In this document: positions 9,946-22,325 of the stretch, piece after piece | Position numbering within the stretch: the first letter of the stretch is position 1 | Layout of the letters: each line of letters begins with the position of its first letter | NCBI GenBank assembly: GCA_015039365.1 | Contig: WION01000235.1 | Location: 18,717-82,716, forward strand | DNA length: 64,000 nt | Source: Amanita rubescens | Lineage: Eukaryota > Basidiomycota > Agaricomycetes > Agaricales > Amanitaceae | Reading direction: 5' to 3' | Program-made: the position numbers and the translations under genes | Notes under the pieces: generated by a model | The model's input: only the letters and a program-made list of their open reading frames with translations | Database searches by the model: none | What the model was told of the DNA's origin: nothing

Positions 9946-12569
9946 TCACGTTAGATCAATCACGTCTTCCCTAAATGTCTGTTTCGTTGGTGGGTTTGTA
10001 CCCAAGGCAGTACCTTGGTTCTTGTTCCGCGACCTCGCCTTGGCAAGCATTAATGGCGGAATAACGGATCGTTGCACAGAGACAGCAGCTGGACGAGCGT
10101 CGGAATCATCCGAGTCGTCCGAAGATATCTCGATGACGGACGTATTGGTCGCCTTCGCGTCAGCGGGTCGTGTACGCGAAGGAGAGGTTGACCGTGCTTG
10201 GCTTTCCACCAAAGTGTACTTCAGAGATTTCCGTGGCGACTGGTGTTGCTCGGAATCCGACGTCTGTGATGGAGCACCCCTCAGACTCATCTTCGTGGGT
10301 CTTAGCCGGCCGTGGGTATCGCTCGACGACAACACGTCATCCTCCTTGTTGAACGAAATTGGAAACGGTGCTGGGACAATTGGCTTCTTGTGTGTATTGG
10401 TAGACATGGCGCGGGATGGTTGGACATGTTCAGATTGCTCGTCTTCATCTGATAACGAGAGATAGCTGAAACCGGAATTTCTCCGTTTCTCGCGTTCGGC
10501 GGCTGTCTTGGAAGATTCGGCTCGTGACTGTGCCGTAAAAGCGGGCATCGAAAGCAATGCGTCGGATCCGCTTTCCTCGCTCTCTTCAAACATAGGTTGT
10601 AGCGCCATCTTCCGACCATTGGCTCTACGACTAGGAGTCGACTGTATCGTCGCCTTTCTCTTCGCAAGCATGTCTTCAATGGTTTGCCGTTGATCTGTGT
10701 CCGAGTCGCGCAACGATTTCTGCGACTTTAATGCTTTCTTCTTTGACTGCTTTGTAGCGCCCGACTCTTGTCTAGCTTTTCCGCTCTTCTTCGAAGCCTT
10801 CTTCGACTTCCGCTCTTTATACTCTTCGACGATCTCTGGTTCTGCCATTTCCACCATACATGCTGGCATCCACAACCGCAAATGACTTGTTGGATCTGGA
10901 GGTGGCTTTGGTCCCTTGGTCTTTTTCCCAGCGTCGGAATCGTCATCGTCCCCTCCAACATCCTCCTCGGATGCCCATTCGTCTGTTTCCGGAGGCTCCC
11001 TCGTTCCCTTGATGCCTGATTCTGCCAATCGCACTAGCTGAGCGGGCGCAACCTCGAGACGATATTCTAGAAGTTCATCCGTGCTCGCGTGGTTTCGCGA
11101 AGAGTGGATCTTCATAATTAGAGGTTCTTCATCATCAGCGTCTGAGTTTGCGTCTCCGCGCGGTTGAGAACCTGGTGAGTTGAGACCCATCGAAGCAAAA
11201 TGCTTCGCAACCATTTTTGATGGCGTGTTAATAATGCGAGGATGTGCCCGGTCCTTGCCTTTATGCGGCGTAGAGGGCATGGTGGTTGATGACGAGGCAT
11301 GGTCAGATGCTTCCGCGTTGATCACGGCTCGCCTCAACACTCGTAGCACGATCGAGTGCCATAGCAACGTCCTAAAACGCTTGATGATCGCCTCTTTATA
11401 TCCCCACTCAAAGTAAAATTCACATAAAGCCGCCAGTTTGCCGACATCTGGCTCTTTCCCCCACGTCAGCTTCAAATTTTTTTCGGCCGCGCGTCCGAGA
11501 CTCTCGGAGGTTATGGGGCTCGTGTAGGATAGGAGGATGTCGATGTTGGGAAAAGAGTCGGGGACCTCTTTGGCTAGTTTACCCAGCTTACGACATATGA
11601 TTCCCCGAGAATTTGTTCGAAGTTCTTCTCGCAAGTCTCGGCGCCATTGCGTCAGGAAATCGGGGAGGGCATCAGGGGGTAGGGTAGTAGCTGCTTCGTA
11701 CAAAGAGTCGCCGAAACCGCAACGTGCGAGCGCGTGAGCGGTGGTAATACCGCACCCAGGTAAACCAGCTTGAGCGTAATCACCACCCGACAAGAGGCCT
11801 ATAAGTATAAGGCCGCCCCTGGTAAGTAAAATGGAGGAATGGCTGCGAATCTTCGATGCTCGATATAACCTTGTATGGTTCTTGTCGTCCCTGCCTTGGC
11901 TGTTCAAGATGGGATTTGCTCTGTTACCAGAGAGATTATTGCTTAAACTGGAAAGGGGTATGAGTCGGACTATCACGTCGCGGCTGGAAGGCGCACTTGC
12001 GGATTACGGTAGTGGCGCCAAAAAGGAAATTATCAACGTCATCTGAGAGTACAGCGTCAATGATGCCGGCACTATTGAGGTACGCTAACTCGGCCTCAGC
12101 CTCAGCTGGAGCCTGCAGACTGATCAGAAACGGAAATAATCGAAAGAAACGGAAACGCACCATTCTCCATTCAAATCCAAAAGCCTCGATGATAGCCTTC
12201 ATACCGGGAATAAGTTTATGACTGGTCTTGTTAATCTTTTTGCCGCGTTTGAAGTCGGGCCTTTTCGGACCATCGAAAACGAACAATGGCAAGAATGTCG
12301 TCCGCATCAGAGTAGCGCAACGAAAGAAAAGCGTACGGAGCACCGGATTTTCACCCTCCTTCCCGTATTCGGCATGAAAGAACCATATACTCGCGTCTAT
12401 TCCAATCCGAAACCCGCGAAGTCCCTGTGGATTGGCGATAAAACCCTCCGTGACCGCCAACTCTGTCATCGAGCGTGTTTCTGCGGCCGGCTTTAGTACC
12501 TGGGTGTTTTCAGCAGAATGTCCTGGATTGTGCTTTCCTACGTACCTCCCAAAGCCCTGCAACGCCCAT
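9946..12569 (-). CDS. GEN1: GEN1/Yen1-like Holliday junction resolvase (XPG family)
   Basis: Spliced model 12569-12546, 12499-12161, 12112-11997, 11947-9946 (introns 46-49 bases), 826 residues. The family start MGVAGLWEVLKPA is spliced across the first, 24-base exon. The XPG-N region has FRIGIDASIWFF. The XPG-I region has APAEAEAELAYLNSAG followed by AVLSDDVDNFLFGA, with the acidic metal-binding residues. RGGLILIGLLSGGDY and GLPGCGITTAHAL form the helix-two-turn-helix region typical of GEN1/FEN1. The C-terminal third has a chromo-like segment (YRLEVAPAQLVRL, then HLRLWMPACMVEMAEP), then a long Lys/Ser-rich, probably disordered and phosphoregulated tail. The nuclease would cut four-way DNA junctions symmetrically during recombination. 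No catalytic residue appears lost. Confidence 0.9.
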
Positions 12570-15500
12570 GATGGCGGAGCGTAACGCGGTGTGACACGAC
12601 CAGGTGACCGTGACAATTGGTGAAAACTTCGCGTCTACGACACTAGACACGAGTTGGGTAAGCAGGCAAACTTTCGAATCAGGGTTTATGCAAGAGTCAA
12701 TGGCAAGCGAATAGAACTTGGGGCAAATATCATACATTTGCATACAAGATACATCACATTTCACATTACTTATTTAACAGACAAGAAATTCACTCATCCT
12801 ACATTTCATCTACTGAGGGAACAATCGATTGACGTTGAAGAAGATTTCATCCTCCTGAGCATCTTTCCCGTGCTTGAGAATGATCTATTTCATGTTAGCT
12901 TTCTTTCTTTGTTACCAGTTCCGACATGGACTGAACGTACATTGCGTCCAATCCCAACCTTGTCGAACCAGTAGAGATCAACACCCGGGACGCTGATCCT
13001 GCAGCGCCAAGGACTGTTAGACACACACGATGGAATTAGAAATGCAAACGCTTACGAAAGAGAGCCTGGCGGCCCATTAGGCGCGAAGCGCCACTCAGAT
13101 GGCTTCGAGCTCCAAACTAGGAATTGGCCAGCTTCATCCTAAAACAAACGTCAAGGACTACTAAATAGATCAACGCGAACGTGGACCCACGCTGTTGACT
13201 GCGATGAATAATCCGTTCCTGCCTTTCACGGTAGACACATCATTGGGACCGACCGGGGGCGGCGTAATTGTGACAACCTACACCAGAAGCTTCAGCAGCG
13301 TTACAGTAGCATGATGCTGGGATATCTTACGATTGTATTAAGGTCCTTGTCAGAATCAGGGACAGTTTGGACTCTGTCGCCCGGCTTTTCCTTGCCAGTG
13401 CTGACGATGATGAATTTGGTTTGGACGCTGCTAACGATGAACTCTGCCATGATTGACGAAGCAAGCTCTGAGGTTGAGGTGCTGAAGACTTCAGTCCTTC
13501 TCGCTGCACCTTTATACATCTGGTAGTTACGTGAGCCATTCCTTTCATGTAGCGGATAGAAATAGCAGAGTTCTTCTTGCGAATGGAAACAAATCATGTG
13601 TGCAGTTTGAATTCCACTCCACGGCAGTCTTGCCACTGCCGAGCCAATCGGGAGCTCAGCGCCCAGCGCCCATGTACCCCACTCTCTGCCCACACGCACC
13701 GCCGTCTTCTGAGTACAGCGAAGGTTGACAGTACTTCGATTTGCTGCCATGTCATGCGATACTCTTCGGCGAATCGGGCCGCATCAGACCTGTCTGGTTG
13801 ACGACAATGTATCATTATCGACGGCATTTTGAGTCCAATTGATCGTCATACCTCTGAACAGTTGGAAAAGTGCGCTAAGAACATCGAAGGCCGAGGCTGA
13901 AGTAGATAAGTAAGAGGTTCGGAAGGCATTTCGGTTCGGCCTACGATTAACTGTGTAAACATTCGGAAAATAATCTACCTTTCGACATCAAAACTATCGC
14001 CCTTACCGAGCGCGACCTCCTGGAATGCATCAGAGTTCTCCCGATGCCGTGTGAAAGTCGCTCATTTGCGCACTCCGAGGTAATAATCTTTCCGCGTTTG
14101 GTAACCCCACGACTTTATTCGCCGCTCCAACCGTCACAAGTCGCCACATCAACGCTCTAGGCTTTCGCCGAGTTAATGGAAACCGTTCTTATAACGTGAG
14201 AATGCCGTTGAAATAAAAATAAAAAGCACCCTAGAATGTCAAGCCATCGTACTTGGCACCAGTAGAGGGGAGACTGAAGAGGTTATTTCTGTCGATTCTG
14301 CTTTGCGAGCACACCGCATTCAAACGGCCAAAGCTCAAGTCATGACCGTCTTTAACAGCCAAAGTTAATTCTGGATCGCGCCATCATGAATTCAGAACAA
14401 GGTTCAAAATAGACTCAATGCGCATCGGATCACCAAAAAGCACTGACAGGATACGTGAGTGGAGTCAGTGATGATTCAGCGAAGACTCGAAATTACCGTG
14501 TTATTCAAAGTGGAGTTTTTTGCCATAAACTGCCGTTTCGTGGAGACCAATAGTCGGAGAGGATAGCCATAAACGTTTGTCCACGTAAGTTATGGTTAGA
14601 AAAGGCGGCAGGGTGAAGTTGGTCAACAGGCTTGTGAGTGCTCAAAGCGCTCAATAGAAAGCGGCCTAGCTTTTCCGCGCTCCCGTATTAAATAGCACAG
14701 CATAGGTTCACATGCTCTGTGAACAGGAGATGGGCAGAGGAGATCGAGTGTTGCGAGCCAGTGCTTCAGGCAGCCTTGCCATTCACTTGGGGTGTGATAA
14801 GATGCGCACGTTCATCATCTGGATGGTACGCATCTCCGACTCGGGAGCATCCTGTCGTACAGATATAGACTCGAGCGGTCCGCAGGCATGTAATCGCTGT
14901 CAATGACGAGTCAGCGTTTCAGCATTAGTAACAAGTCTCCACTATCGCTTACATTCTTCAAGTTGACCCCGTATCTGACAACTGGAGAAAGCACCGATGG
15001 TCCACGCTTCCAGTTTCTTACCTTATGCTCGATGCACGCGCCATTTATATAAGCGGATCCGCTACTGGACGTTGTACTGATGGTGTTAAATTCTTGATTA
15101 GAGGAAAATACTCTTGACTCTGAGGAATGTGGCGGTGCAAGTGCTTTCGGTTGTTGTAGTCTATTTGACGTGGGTGTTCAATGTTTTCTGCAGCCCGGCC
15201 AGATGACGAGCCAAACCAGTCAGCCTTGGATAACGGTTCATCGAAAAGAATCTTCTGGTACACGCTGCGCACTCTTCTACCCGAAGACACAATGATATCG
15301 GCATGTTCAATTCCCCAATTTTCATAACCGCGTCACAAATGAATGGCGAGCCCCTCTGAAGCACGATCGCTCACTACACTTGCAGTTCTTTAACTCATAG
15401 GTTATGCGAGCCTAGGTTGTGATGACTGAGACGACAGCAGATGGAGCCAATTTATCATCAGCGATAGGTCCGAAAACTCCGAGAGGAATTGGCACGATAC

Positions 15501-15606
15501 CACTCAAAGAGGCTTCCACAACATGCGAGGTCTATAAGCCTATTTTGTACTATGCCTGGCGCTTGACGCTATTTTGTGCCTCGAACAAAGAACATCAATA
15601 TTACCG
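12570..15606. other. 3 kb region without a supported gene
   Basis: The GEN1 promoter lies at the left. The longest candidate is a minus-strand frame at 13301-13750 (149 codons) that overlaps other open frames. It has no recognisable domain, signal peptide or consistent introns. A second frame starts at 13827 on the same strand. Either could be an exon of an unrecognised gene. The 13.9-15.4 kb part looks non-coding. Confidence 0.35.
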
Positions 15607-17009
15607 TCATGAACCGACAGTGCTTTCCAACGGTTTATTGTTCTTTTTACGTTTCTTTTTCTTCGCCAGTCCTTCTCTTTCCCCATCTTTCGATCCTTGC
15701 CCCTGCCTCTGCCCCTGTCCGCGTTCCATCCCTAAGCTCTTCAGATTATCCTGTTGCTGTCCAGATTTCGCCATCGTTTGCAAACCATCGCTCCTTTGGG
15801 GAGAAGCGGTGACATCATCGCCCGCCTCGTCGTCTCGGGCTCGAGCCCGTTTCGTGCCTACTTGAGCTTCTTCTTCCTCCACAACTGCGCTCGTCGACTG
15901 AGGCTTGGGCATAGAGAGGAGGAGATCCATAGAACCTTCCGGCACAACAACCTTTGGCTCGGAAAAGACAGCTCGGTAGGTTCGTCTTGTTTCTAGTACG
16001 CCGGTTCAGTAATCAAAGAAGGGAGGGCAAGATAGACAAACGCACGAGCTCGTATCGTTATTGACTTTGGTGTCGTCGTCAGAGCGTGATGTGCAAGGTC
16101 TTGTGGGATATTGAGCAACGTCACTCTAGACACCCCGTATTATAAACACCAAGCAAAGAAAGATCGTCGCATCACGTACAAATTCTGTACATCTCTCGGA
16201 GCACGCAAGTCCGCCTCGTTCGTTGTCCCACTTCCAAGCACAATTCCCTTCCCTTTTGTTACCCTAACAATTTCCCTAGCGTTCGCCCACCAGTTTCGTT
16301 TTGAGTTTTGTCCTGTTTCCGCAAACCCTGAATCTGCCAAAAGTGCGTCTGGCTGACCGCCCAAGGCACCGGCATAGGTGATTTCGAACGCTGCACCGTT
16401 TTTGAGTGCGGTTCGAATGAAGGTGTGCTTTAGATGGAAGTTGAACCTTGGGAGGGTGAGCGGAAGGGAGATGATGTGTGTTGTTAATGGGGAGGGGACA
16501 GTGTGCGTTAAGCAAGCCAGCGAGAATGTCGTTACGTTGGTAGGGGTTAGCGAAAGGATGTCGTAAGACGAAAAACGATTTGTGTTGGCATTGATCTTTT
16601 CGTACATCAGAAGAAAGTTCCAAAAAGATGTCAAACCGATACGCACGAGTCCGAAACCCTTCTCAGAGTCTTCATCAAGGATAATGTTTAGGCGTTTGAG
16701 GTAGAGAATACCAGATCTAGGACGTAATTGGGGAACAAGAATGTCAAGCGTATTGATGTGCGTTTTTGCGTCGAACTTTTTCAGAATTGTTTGCGTGAAG
16801 GCGAGAACAGAGTATCCTACTGAATTCGATCAACGCGTGGTCAACAGACAAGGAAGTTAAGACGTACAATGAACCAGGAGATCGATTCTAGCCTCTATTG
16901 CAGATATTTGTGCAGGACTATATTGAAAATCAGCCTGAGGTGCCTTTCCTTTTGATTTTCCTGTGGTAGGCGGTGGCCCGTCGATGGGCAGGTTTAGGTC
17001 GAAAAACAT
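15607..17009 (-). CDS. RPP30: RNase P/MRP protein subunit p30 (Rpp1/RPP30)
   Basis: Spliced model 17009-16868, 16819-16647, 16595-16180, 16125-16046, 15992-15607 (introns 48-54 bases), 398 residues with no frame break. The start MFFDLNLPI is family-typical. The TIM-barrel-like body includes GYSVLAFTQTI, SYDILSLTPTN, TFSLACLTH, FEITYAGALGG, NWWANAREIVRVTKGKGIV and RAPRDVQNL, which follow the RPP30 order. The C-terminal 110 residues are a charged, Lys-rich, low-complexity tail ending in a KKKKRKKNNK-type basic run, as in many eukaryotic p30 proteins. It is a core protein of nuclear RNase P and RNase MRP, which process tRNA and rRNA precursors. Its 5' end has been copied to 24.0 kb, where it heads a different gene. 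Confidence 0.88.
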
Positions 17010-17023
17010 GGCGGATCAATTCA

Positions 17024-17702
17024 ACATGGACAAACAAAGAACAATGTGCAATTGACACTTCGGTCGATTCTTCAAGCTTCAAGGCGGGTACAAGAACGTT
17101 TACGAATATATATATATGACATCACAGAGCCCCATCAGTCCCAGTATTATCCAGCTACGGATTTGGGATGATGCCATTCTCCACACATCCCGACATTCAA
17201 AAAATTTCGCAGTCTTCCAACAGGAAACGGAGCATATCGGGATCTTTCCGGCGAATACTGTGAAAGAGAAGAAGTCCAGTAATCAAGGTACTTTATGGTC
17301 CGATTGAGACAATGGGTAGATAGGCAACACGGAACGACTCACGTCATGAGGCCATGGTTCTTCAGTGGTGTAGATTCGTGGTTCAGGTTAAACAAGGGCA
17401 ACTAGCTGTGAGCGGGACCAGGCTCCCCTAGCCGATCAGAACCAATCGGAAGATGCAAATCAAGCTTGGATCGCAATTCGCCAGACTCTCGTCTACGCTG
17501 GCCAGCTCTTCTCCGCACGCGCCATTGGTTAGTTCCTCATTAGTTCCCACAAGAAACCGCACCCTGCAGCGTTTGGCAAACGAAGACCGTGGCACAACCA
17601 GTAGGACATTGAGCACCAAAATAAATCCAAAATCCCCAATTTGCGAAGCAGGACTAGGCTCAACCTTCTACATATGCGCCTACCCATGCCGCTACTACCG
17701 GC
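17024..17702. other. Intergenic region upstream of RPP30
   Basis: RPP30 promoter at the left, with a short TATATATATA run near 17107-17116. No supported gene; the overlapping frames at 17.4-17.7 kb lie on opposite strands and lack family signals. Confidence 0.4.
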
Positions 17703-17826
17703 TTAATTCTCCTGGATGATCAAATCCTTCATCTGCTTTTCCATCCACGTCCACAACTTTTCGCCCACAGTTCGAATCTTGTGCCACGGCAGTCGGGGAG
17801 CGGCCACAGGCACATACACCGTCGCA
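17703..17826 (-). pseudogene. Short-chain dehydrogenase C-terminal scrap
   Basis: Read on the minus strand, this encodes a degenerate copy of the last exon of the dehydrogenase at 19-20.6 kb: YVPVAA, then a short gap, then GEKLWTWMEKQMKDL ending in a stop. It matches YLYPWARL and [11 protein letters not shown] of the intact gene. No upstream exons of this family are present here. It sits just downstream of the cysteine-rich secreted protein gene. It is best read as a relic of a former tandem copy. Confidence 0.65.
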
Positions 17827-17830
17827 TTGT

Positions 17831-18420
17831 TTAATGATTTGGTTTCACAAGAGGGGGAGCACTATATGTTCCATCTGTACCGTGACATCCTGACATCCAG
17901 TAATCCTCGCATTCGGACACAGTGAACACCCTTTCATGAGGCTTGATACCATAGGTATATAAAGCAGTACAGTACTGCGAAAGAGCGGAACCGCAATAAC
18001 CAAGTTTCTTTAGGGATTGAGAAATATGGAGCTTTGTGTTGTACATGGAAAGACTCACATCTTGCGAGGCAGCGAATGAGATAGTGCTGTAGATTAAACC
18101 GTCCGGTCCGTATATCACATGCAAGGGGTATCTGCCAACTTCGCTGATCATTTTGAATTTGGCGCAGCTCAGCGTGCACGTGTGACTGTTATACGGTATT
18201 TTTTTTTCTTTGAAGTGAGCCTTGGCCTGTTCTGAGCCGCAGAGATGGTGACAGCCCAGACAAAGATTGCGAGCCAATTTATTAGGCTTTTTTGGTCGGA
18301 CAGAGTCAGACTCTCAGGAATAGAATGGCTTACGAAGAGTACATATCTTTCAGAATGACATTGAATGACGAGGAGGGATAGTAAGAAGATGAGGATATTG
18401 AGGTTGGTAGCGAGCACCAT
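17831..18420 (-). CDS. Small cysteine-rich secreted protein
   Basis: Spliced model 18420-18334, 18286-18059, 18007-17831 (introns 47 and 51 bases), 163 residues. The N-terminus MVLATNLNILIFLLSLLV is a signal peptide. The mature part holds nine cysteines: LCLGCHHLC, TCTLSC, YC, YC, EC and GC in order. This suggests disulphide bonding outside the cell. A segment RYPLHVIYGPDGLIYSTISF looks like a beta hairpin, and the conserved-looking end contains CEDYWMSGCHG. I do not recognise a family. By size, secretion signal and cysteine content it fits the small-secreted-protein class (effectors, hydrolase inhibitors, toxin-like folds), but nothing in the sequence fixes a role. The 51-base second intron is a multiple of three and open, so isoforms with or without 17 residues are possible. 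Confidence 0.65.
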
Positions 18421-19164
18421 GTAGAAGTTGCGGATCGAAGTAAGGCAAATGATGAAAAGGGGGTCTTAAAGCGAAAAAATGATGCTAGGATAGCCTTTGC
18501 GATCATGGGATTGATGTGGATGAACGCTATAGCAACATGATATTTCGATTACATATGTAAGTATGTACTTGATTGCAGATGATGCATGATGCATGATGCC
18601 CGAGGTCTGATGCATGATTAGAATTTATTCAATAGCAGTAGGTAATTCCTACGCTCGGTATAGGACAAACGAAGTTGCCTACAATTGTTAGCTTGTCAGA
18701 ATTACCCTCATTTATGCACATGTCCGGGCTGGGCGCTGACGGTTGAGCGAGAGAGTTTCTGATCATACTAATTGCCGCCGTGGGAAACTGTCCCCACGAT
18801 CATCCGCATCAAAATATTAGTCTAATTGGGCAATCGGCACTGCAACACTCCACCTCGCTCCACTCAGTGCTCCTGACTGGTCATGCTGATGGGAATAATG
18901 ATATGTCGCTCCTTCTAAATGCATTAGGTCCTAGCTTACCGCCGTTATTGCCGCCCAATCGTAAAAGCGGAGTTCCACTCATTTCAAGCAATGGATTAGA
19001 CTCGATTTCACAAGAAACCAGATAGGTCCGACGCAGTCTCTGCTTAAAGTTTACTGCGCATCTCAGGGAATTACGCACGAAAATTGTTGGGCATTGGCCA
19101 AGATGTTTAATTTCAACGGCGAAGGGGTTACAAGTTCAACAGCCCAAATCACATCAGGAGATCC
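18421..19164. other. Intergenic region with a dispersed repeat and a short tandem repeat
   Basis: No supported gene. Contains a GATGCAT-rich run at about 18576-18618 and one copy of a ~95 bp repeat at 18637-18730 (listed separately). Confidence 0.5.
18637..18730. repeat. Dispersed ~100 bp repeat, copy 1
   Basis: Shares 'gacaaacgaagttgcct' and 'cctcatttatgcacatgtcc' plus the DNA around them with 23190-23296, with about a dozen substitutions and one 12-17 base length difference in the middle. No terminal inverted repeat or target-site duplication was convincing by eye. Confidence 0.7.
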
Positions 19165-20616
19165 TTACAAATATTTTACCTGTTCCTCCAGCCACGTCCA
19201 CAACTTTCCTCCCAACTCTGGGTCTCGTGACGCTGGGGTCGATTCTCCAAGGCGCGCCCACGGGTATAGATACTTGTATCGTTGCATGGTCAGCCGGGAT
19301 CATATGAAGAATTAATTGAACCTACTTTCCCATTATAATTAACCGCTTCTGGCATCGTCCCCGCGTAGAGCTGTGTCAGCGCGCCATAGCTAACGTCGTA
19401 ACATATAGCTCGCTGCGAAAGCATCACAAACATTCTTAATCCAGAACAAGGAATATGCCCGTACCGCGAAAACCCTCTCCACTAATGAAAGATGGCGTTG
19501 AAGATCCGATTTGAGGTTCCCTGCACACAGATTAACACGGAAGCTACTGAAGGATGATGACTTACCTGGATTCAGGGATGTCGATACAATTCCCAGGTTG
19601 TGGTATCGCTTGGCGAACTCGTTGGCGACAACCACGTTGGCCTGTTGAAATATTATTGAGTCCATAACTTAGTAATGCGGGGCATTCTTGACTAACCAAC
19701 TTGCTTTGGGAGTAAAAATTCCATTGGCCTAGTTTTTTTCGATCGGGACTGTCCTTCAACGTATCAAAGTTGATGGTTGAGACAAATTCGTGTCCACTGG
19801 AGGACGTGTTGACGACTCTGGAATGTCCGTCCGGTGAGTTCTTCGCGGCCTGTTCCAGGACGGGAAGAAGCAGCTTCGTGAAGTAAAAGTGACCTGGAAC
19901 AGATACTTCGACTGCTGGCTTTGTCTCGAAATACAGTAAACTATACCTAAGACGTTTACTCCGAATTGTAGATCATAACCCTGGGCACTCAGAAGCTCGA
20001 TGGGGCACGTCATTACACCACTGTATAAGGTTAGAGCCTTCCACTTGGCCAAGGAAGTCGTCAAGCTTACCCGTTGTTAAATAGGACGTGCAATTCCTTT
20101 TCTTGGCTGTAAATGATAAATGGTAAGAACGCCAATCAAAACCCCTTCAAGTGGAAACACGCCTCATGAAGTTTTCAGGCGGCAGCCTTGACAGAACAAA
20201 GGTCTGCCAAGTCAAGCGGTAGAAAAATACCCTCTTTGCCCGTCGCCTCCCTTAACTCCGATATGGCTTCACGCGCCTTTGTTTCGTTTCGACACGCGAA
20301 GTATACCTTGGCGTTATGTGACAACAACGCCTAAAAATCGCAGTCGTCCTCTGAGGGTTGGAGAAGTTGAACGATGGAATGTACCCACCTTTGCAGTCTC
20401 TTTGCCTATACCCGTATTTGCACCCGTCACAATCATCACTTTCCCAGAGAGATCTGGTATGTCGTCTACCGCAAATAATGGCGCGGGAGGGAAATATTGA
20501 GTGAAAAAATGAGTGAAACACTGAAACGAGTCGCATAATATGTATTCGCTTTGGTGGAAAGGACTTCGGGAGTGGGATTGAAAGTATGTTCGCAACCCAA
20601 GCGGTATTTGAAGCAT
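19165..20616 (-). CDS. Short-chain dehydrogenase/reductase (one extra base in exon 2)
   Basis: Inferred exons 20616-20389, 20330-20163, 20106-20071, 20020-19947, 19893-19697, 19641-19566, 19520-19465, 19412-19326, 19272-19165. The protein has the dinucleotide motif [17 protein letters not shown] in place of the usual NNAG, VNTSSSG before the catalytic region, and YSQSK (YxxxK). The tail contains [15 protein letters not shown] and ends [11 protein letters not shown]. This order matches the retinol-dehydrogenase-like SDRs common in fungi (Rossmann fold, NAD(P)H-dependent). One surplus base at about 20177 turns AAAENF into a stop. With it removed, every exon joins in phase. The intron at 20162-20107 has a GC donor. 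It may be active if the extra base is a consensus error, otherwise a recent pseudogene. The first 36 residues upstream of the usual start are uncertain. Confidence 0.75.
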
Positions 20617-21475
20617 GAAACCGTTCGAACTTCGGCCTAACCACTTCTCCCTGCCGAGATGATTGCGTCAATTCGGATACTATGGAAATAAACACATGAT
20701 TTTGTGTGTGTGTTATTTCGTGTTCCGGCCTCATGCATACGTTGGCAGGCGGCTTGCTGATAAATATCATTGCGACCTGCAGTGAGAGTAAGCATATATT
20801 GTAAATGATTCACGATCAGGACGGAGTCTCGCTTTACATACGTCAATGGCGCATATGATAGAAATGTCAGCTTACGCGTCCGAGCAGGCCGAAACGGAAC
20901 AAATATGCCTTGTGCGTCGGAGTTTTAAAAGAGCCATCCGCTTGTCCCGGATTCGGCCGTCTCTGGCACCTCTCAAGAACTAGGCACGGCGGGGATTTGA
21001 CGTGTAAAGTCATACAAGCCATCGTTCAATCATTCGGGCACAAAGCACGGCAGCGCTGTAGGCTTCATATGCACCGACTTCATCACGCAGCTATTCGAAG
21101 ATTCAAGCGACGCTTCAGATAGAAAACGCCATGCTTCGCCGTGTGCTCAGCGTCAGCGCTTCGTCCAATTCAGACGAAATATTCAAGGCAACGGCAATGA
21201 CGAACGGGCGCCCAAACTGAAGCACGCAGCATTCGACATCACATCTATTGATTCCGACTCCGAGCTCATCCCAGCGAAACGCCGATTGAACGCGAGATCT
21301 CTGCCCTTCGTGCCCGGGCGTCCCTAGCGCGACGCCAGACTAGCTGCCCAGTCCAGTCCGACCATGCAAACGGCCATCAATGCGGTTTGTAAATTGTTTG
21401 CTAATGTTACTTGCGGCGTGCCCTGAGTGGGTTCAGGCTTACTTAAGCTCGTGGGCCAAGCCAGACCACGCCACC
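20617..21475. other. Intergenic region before HNH copy 1
   Basis: Contains the dehydrogenase promoter and, near 21395, a short stretch ('gtttgctaatgttacttgc') that also precedes HNH copy 2 at 24137. Both mark the left edge of the duplicated block. No supported gene. Confidence 0.4.
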
Positions 21476-22325
21476 ATGGTGAACATTTATCTGCCCACCG
21501 ACCGCGGACAAGTTCTAGCACTCTCCATCCCTTTCAGTGACATCGAGAGGCTCTCCGTCCGCCCTGTCAAATGGTTTCGATTTGTTACGTTCGCCATTTG
21601 CGGAGTCCGTGGACATCTTTCCGAGTCTGCGATGCCCAATGGCACCCCTGTCGACTATGACAGTATCTCCCTTGATAATATTGCCGAAGCTTACTATTAT
21701 ACTCCCGAGGGTAATATTCACAGATCACTTGCTAATATTTTGGTTTACGCCCCTATAGGGGATTATCATCTCATCGACCACAATGCGTTAAACGATCGAA
21801 TTACCTCCTCTGAGCAAACGCTATGCTCTTCACGTTTCCGCAGTGATGTCATGGCGCGCGATGGCCCTGTGTGCGTCTTCACAGGGACATTTGGCGGTAT
21901 GTGCGATGCAGCGCACCTACTCGCCAAAAGCAAGGGCGATGAGGTATGTATCCGTTGTCATTGTTCCATGTCACCGCCTCGCTAAACGCCCTTTTAGTAC
22001 ATCGGGGTTGTTCTCCAAGATCGTCTCAATTCGTACGACCCCGCTCTAGAACCTCGTGTTCTAGGCATTAACTCTGTTGAGAACGGGATGTTTTTGAACA
22101 AGACTCTACATGCGTCGTTCGCGCTCGGGCGCAGCGCTTTCCTGAAGGTACGTGAAGTAGACATAAATTCCCAAATTTTCTGAATCTGGTGATCTCTAGA
22201 CGCCCAACTTTGCTTTGGACCCCGCCGACATCCCTAGGGTTGAGGCAGGTCCAATGCCATCCAGTCGCATCACATTGCATAATTTGGTACCAGACACTAG
22301 GCCTCGATCCGATTCCGCAATATGA
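21476..22325 (+). pseudogene. HNH_2 endonuclease-like gene, copy 1 (frameshifted 3' part)
   Basis: Exons 21476-21710, 21759-21943, 21998-22147, 22200-22325. Exons 1-3 are intact and match copy 2 at about 90 percent or better: a start in a CCACCATGG context, RDGPVCVFTG, CDAAHLL, KGDEY, then NSVENGMFLNKTLHASF. These are the AH and N(H) landmarks of the basidiomycete HNH_2 family. In exon 4 an extra base near 22297 leads to a stop at 22325. Two further extra bases relative to copy 2 occur near 22515 and 22694 in the untranslated remainder (to about 22800). The conserved nuclease core is still encoded, so a truncated product is possible. Alternatively all three are sequence errors. Confidence 0.75.

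Noticed and set aside
13301..13827. Possible minus-strand gene upstream of the GEN1 locus
   Set aside because: Two overlapping frames without domain, signal peptide, splice logic or coding bias that I could defend; mentioned only in the region note.
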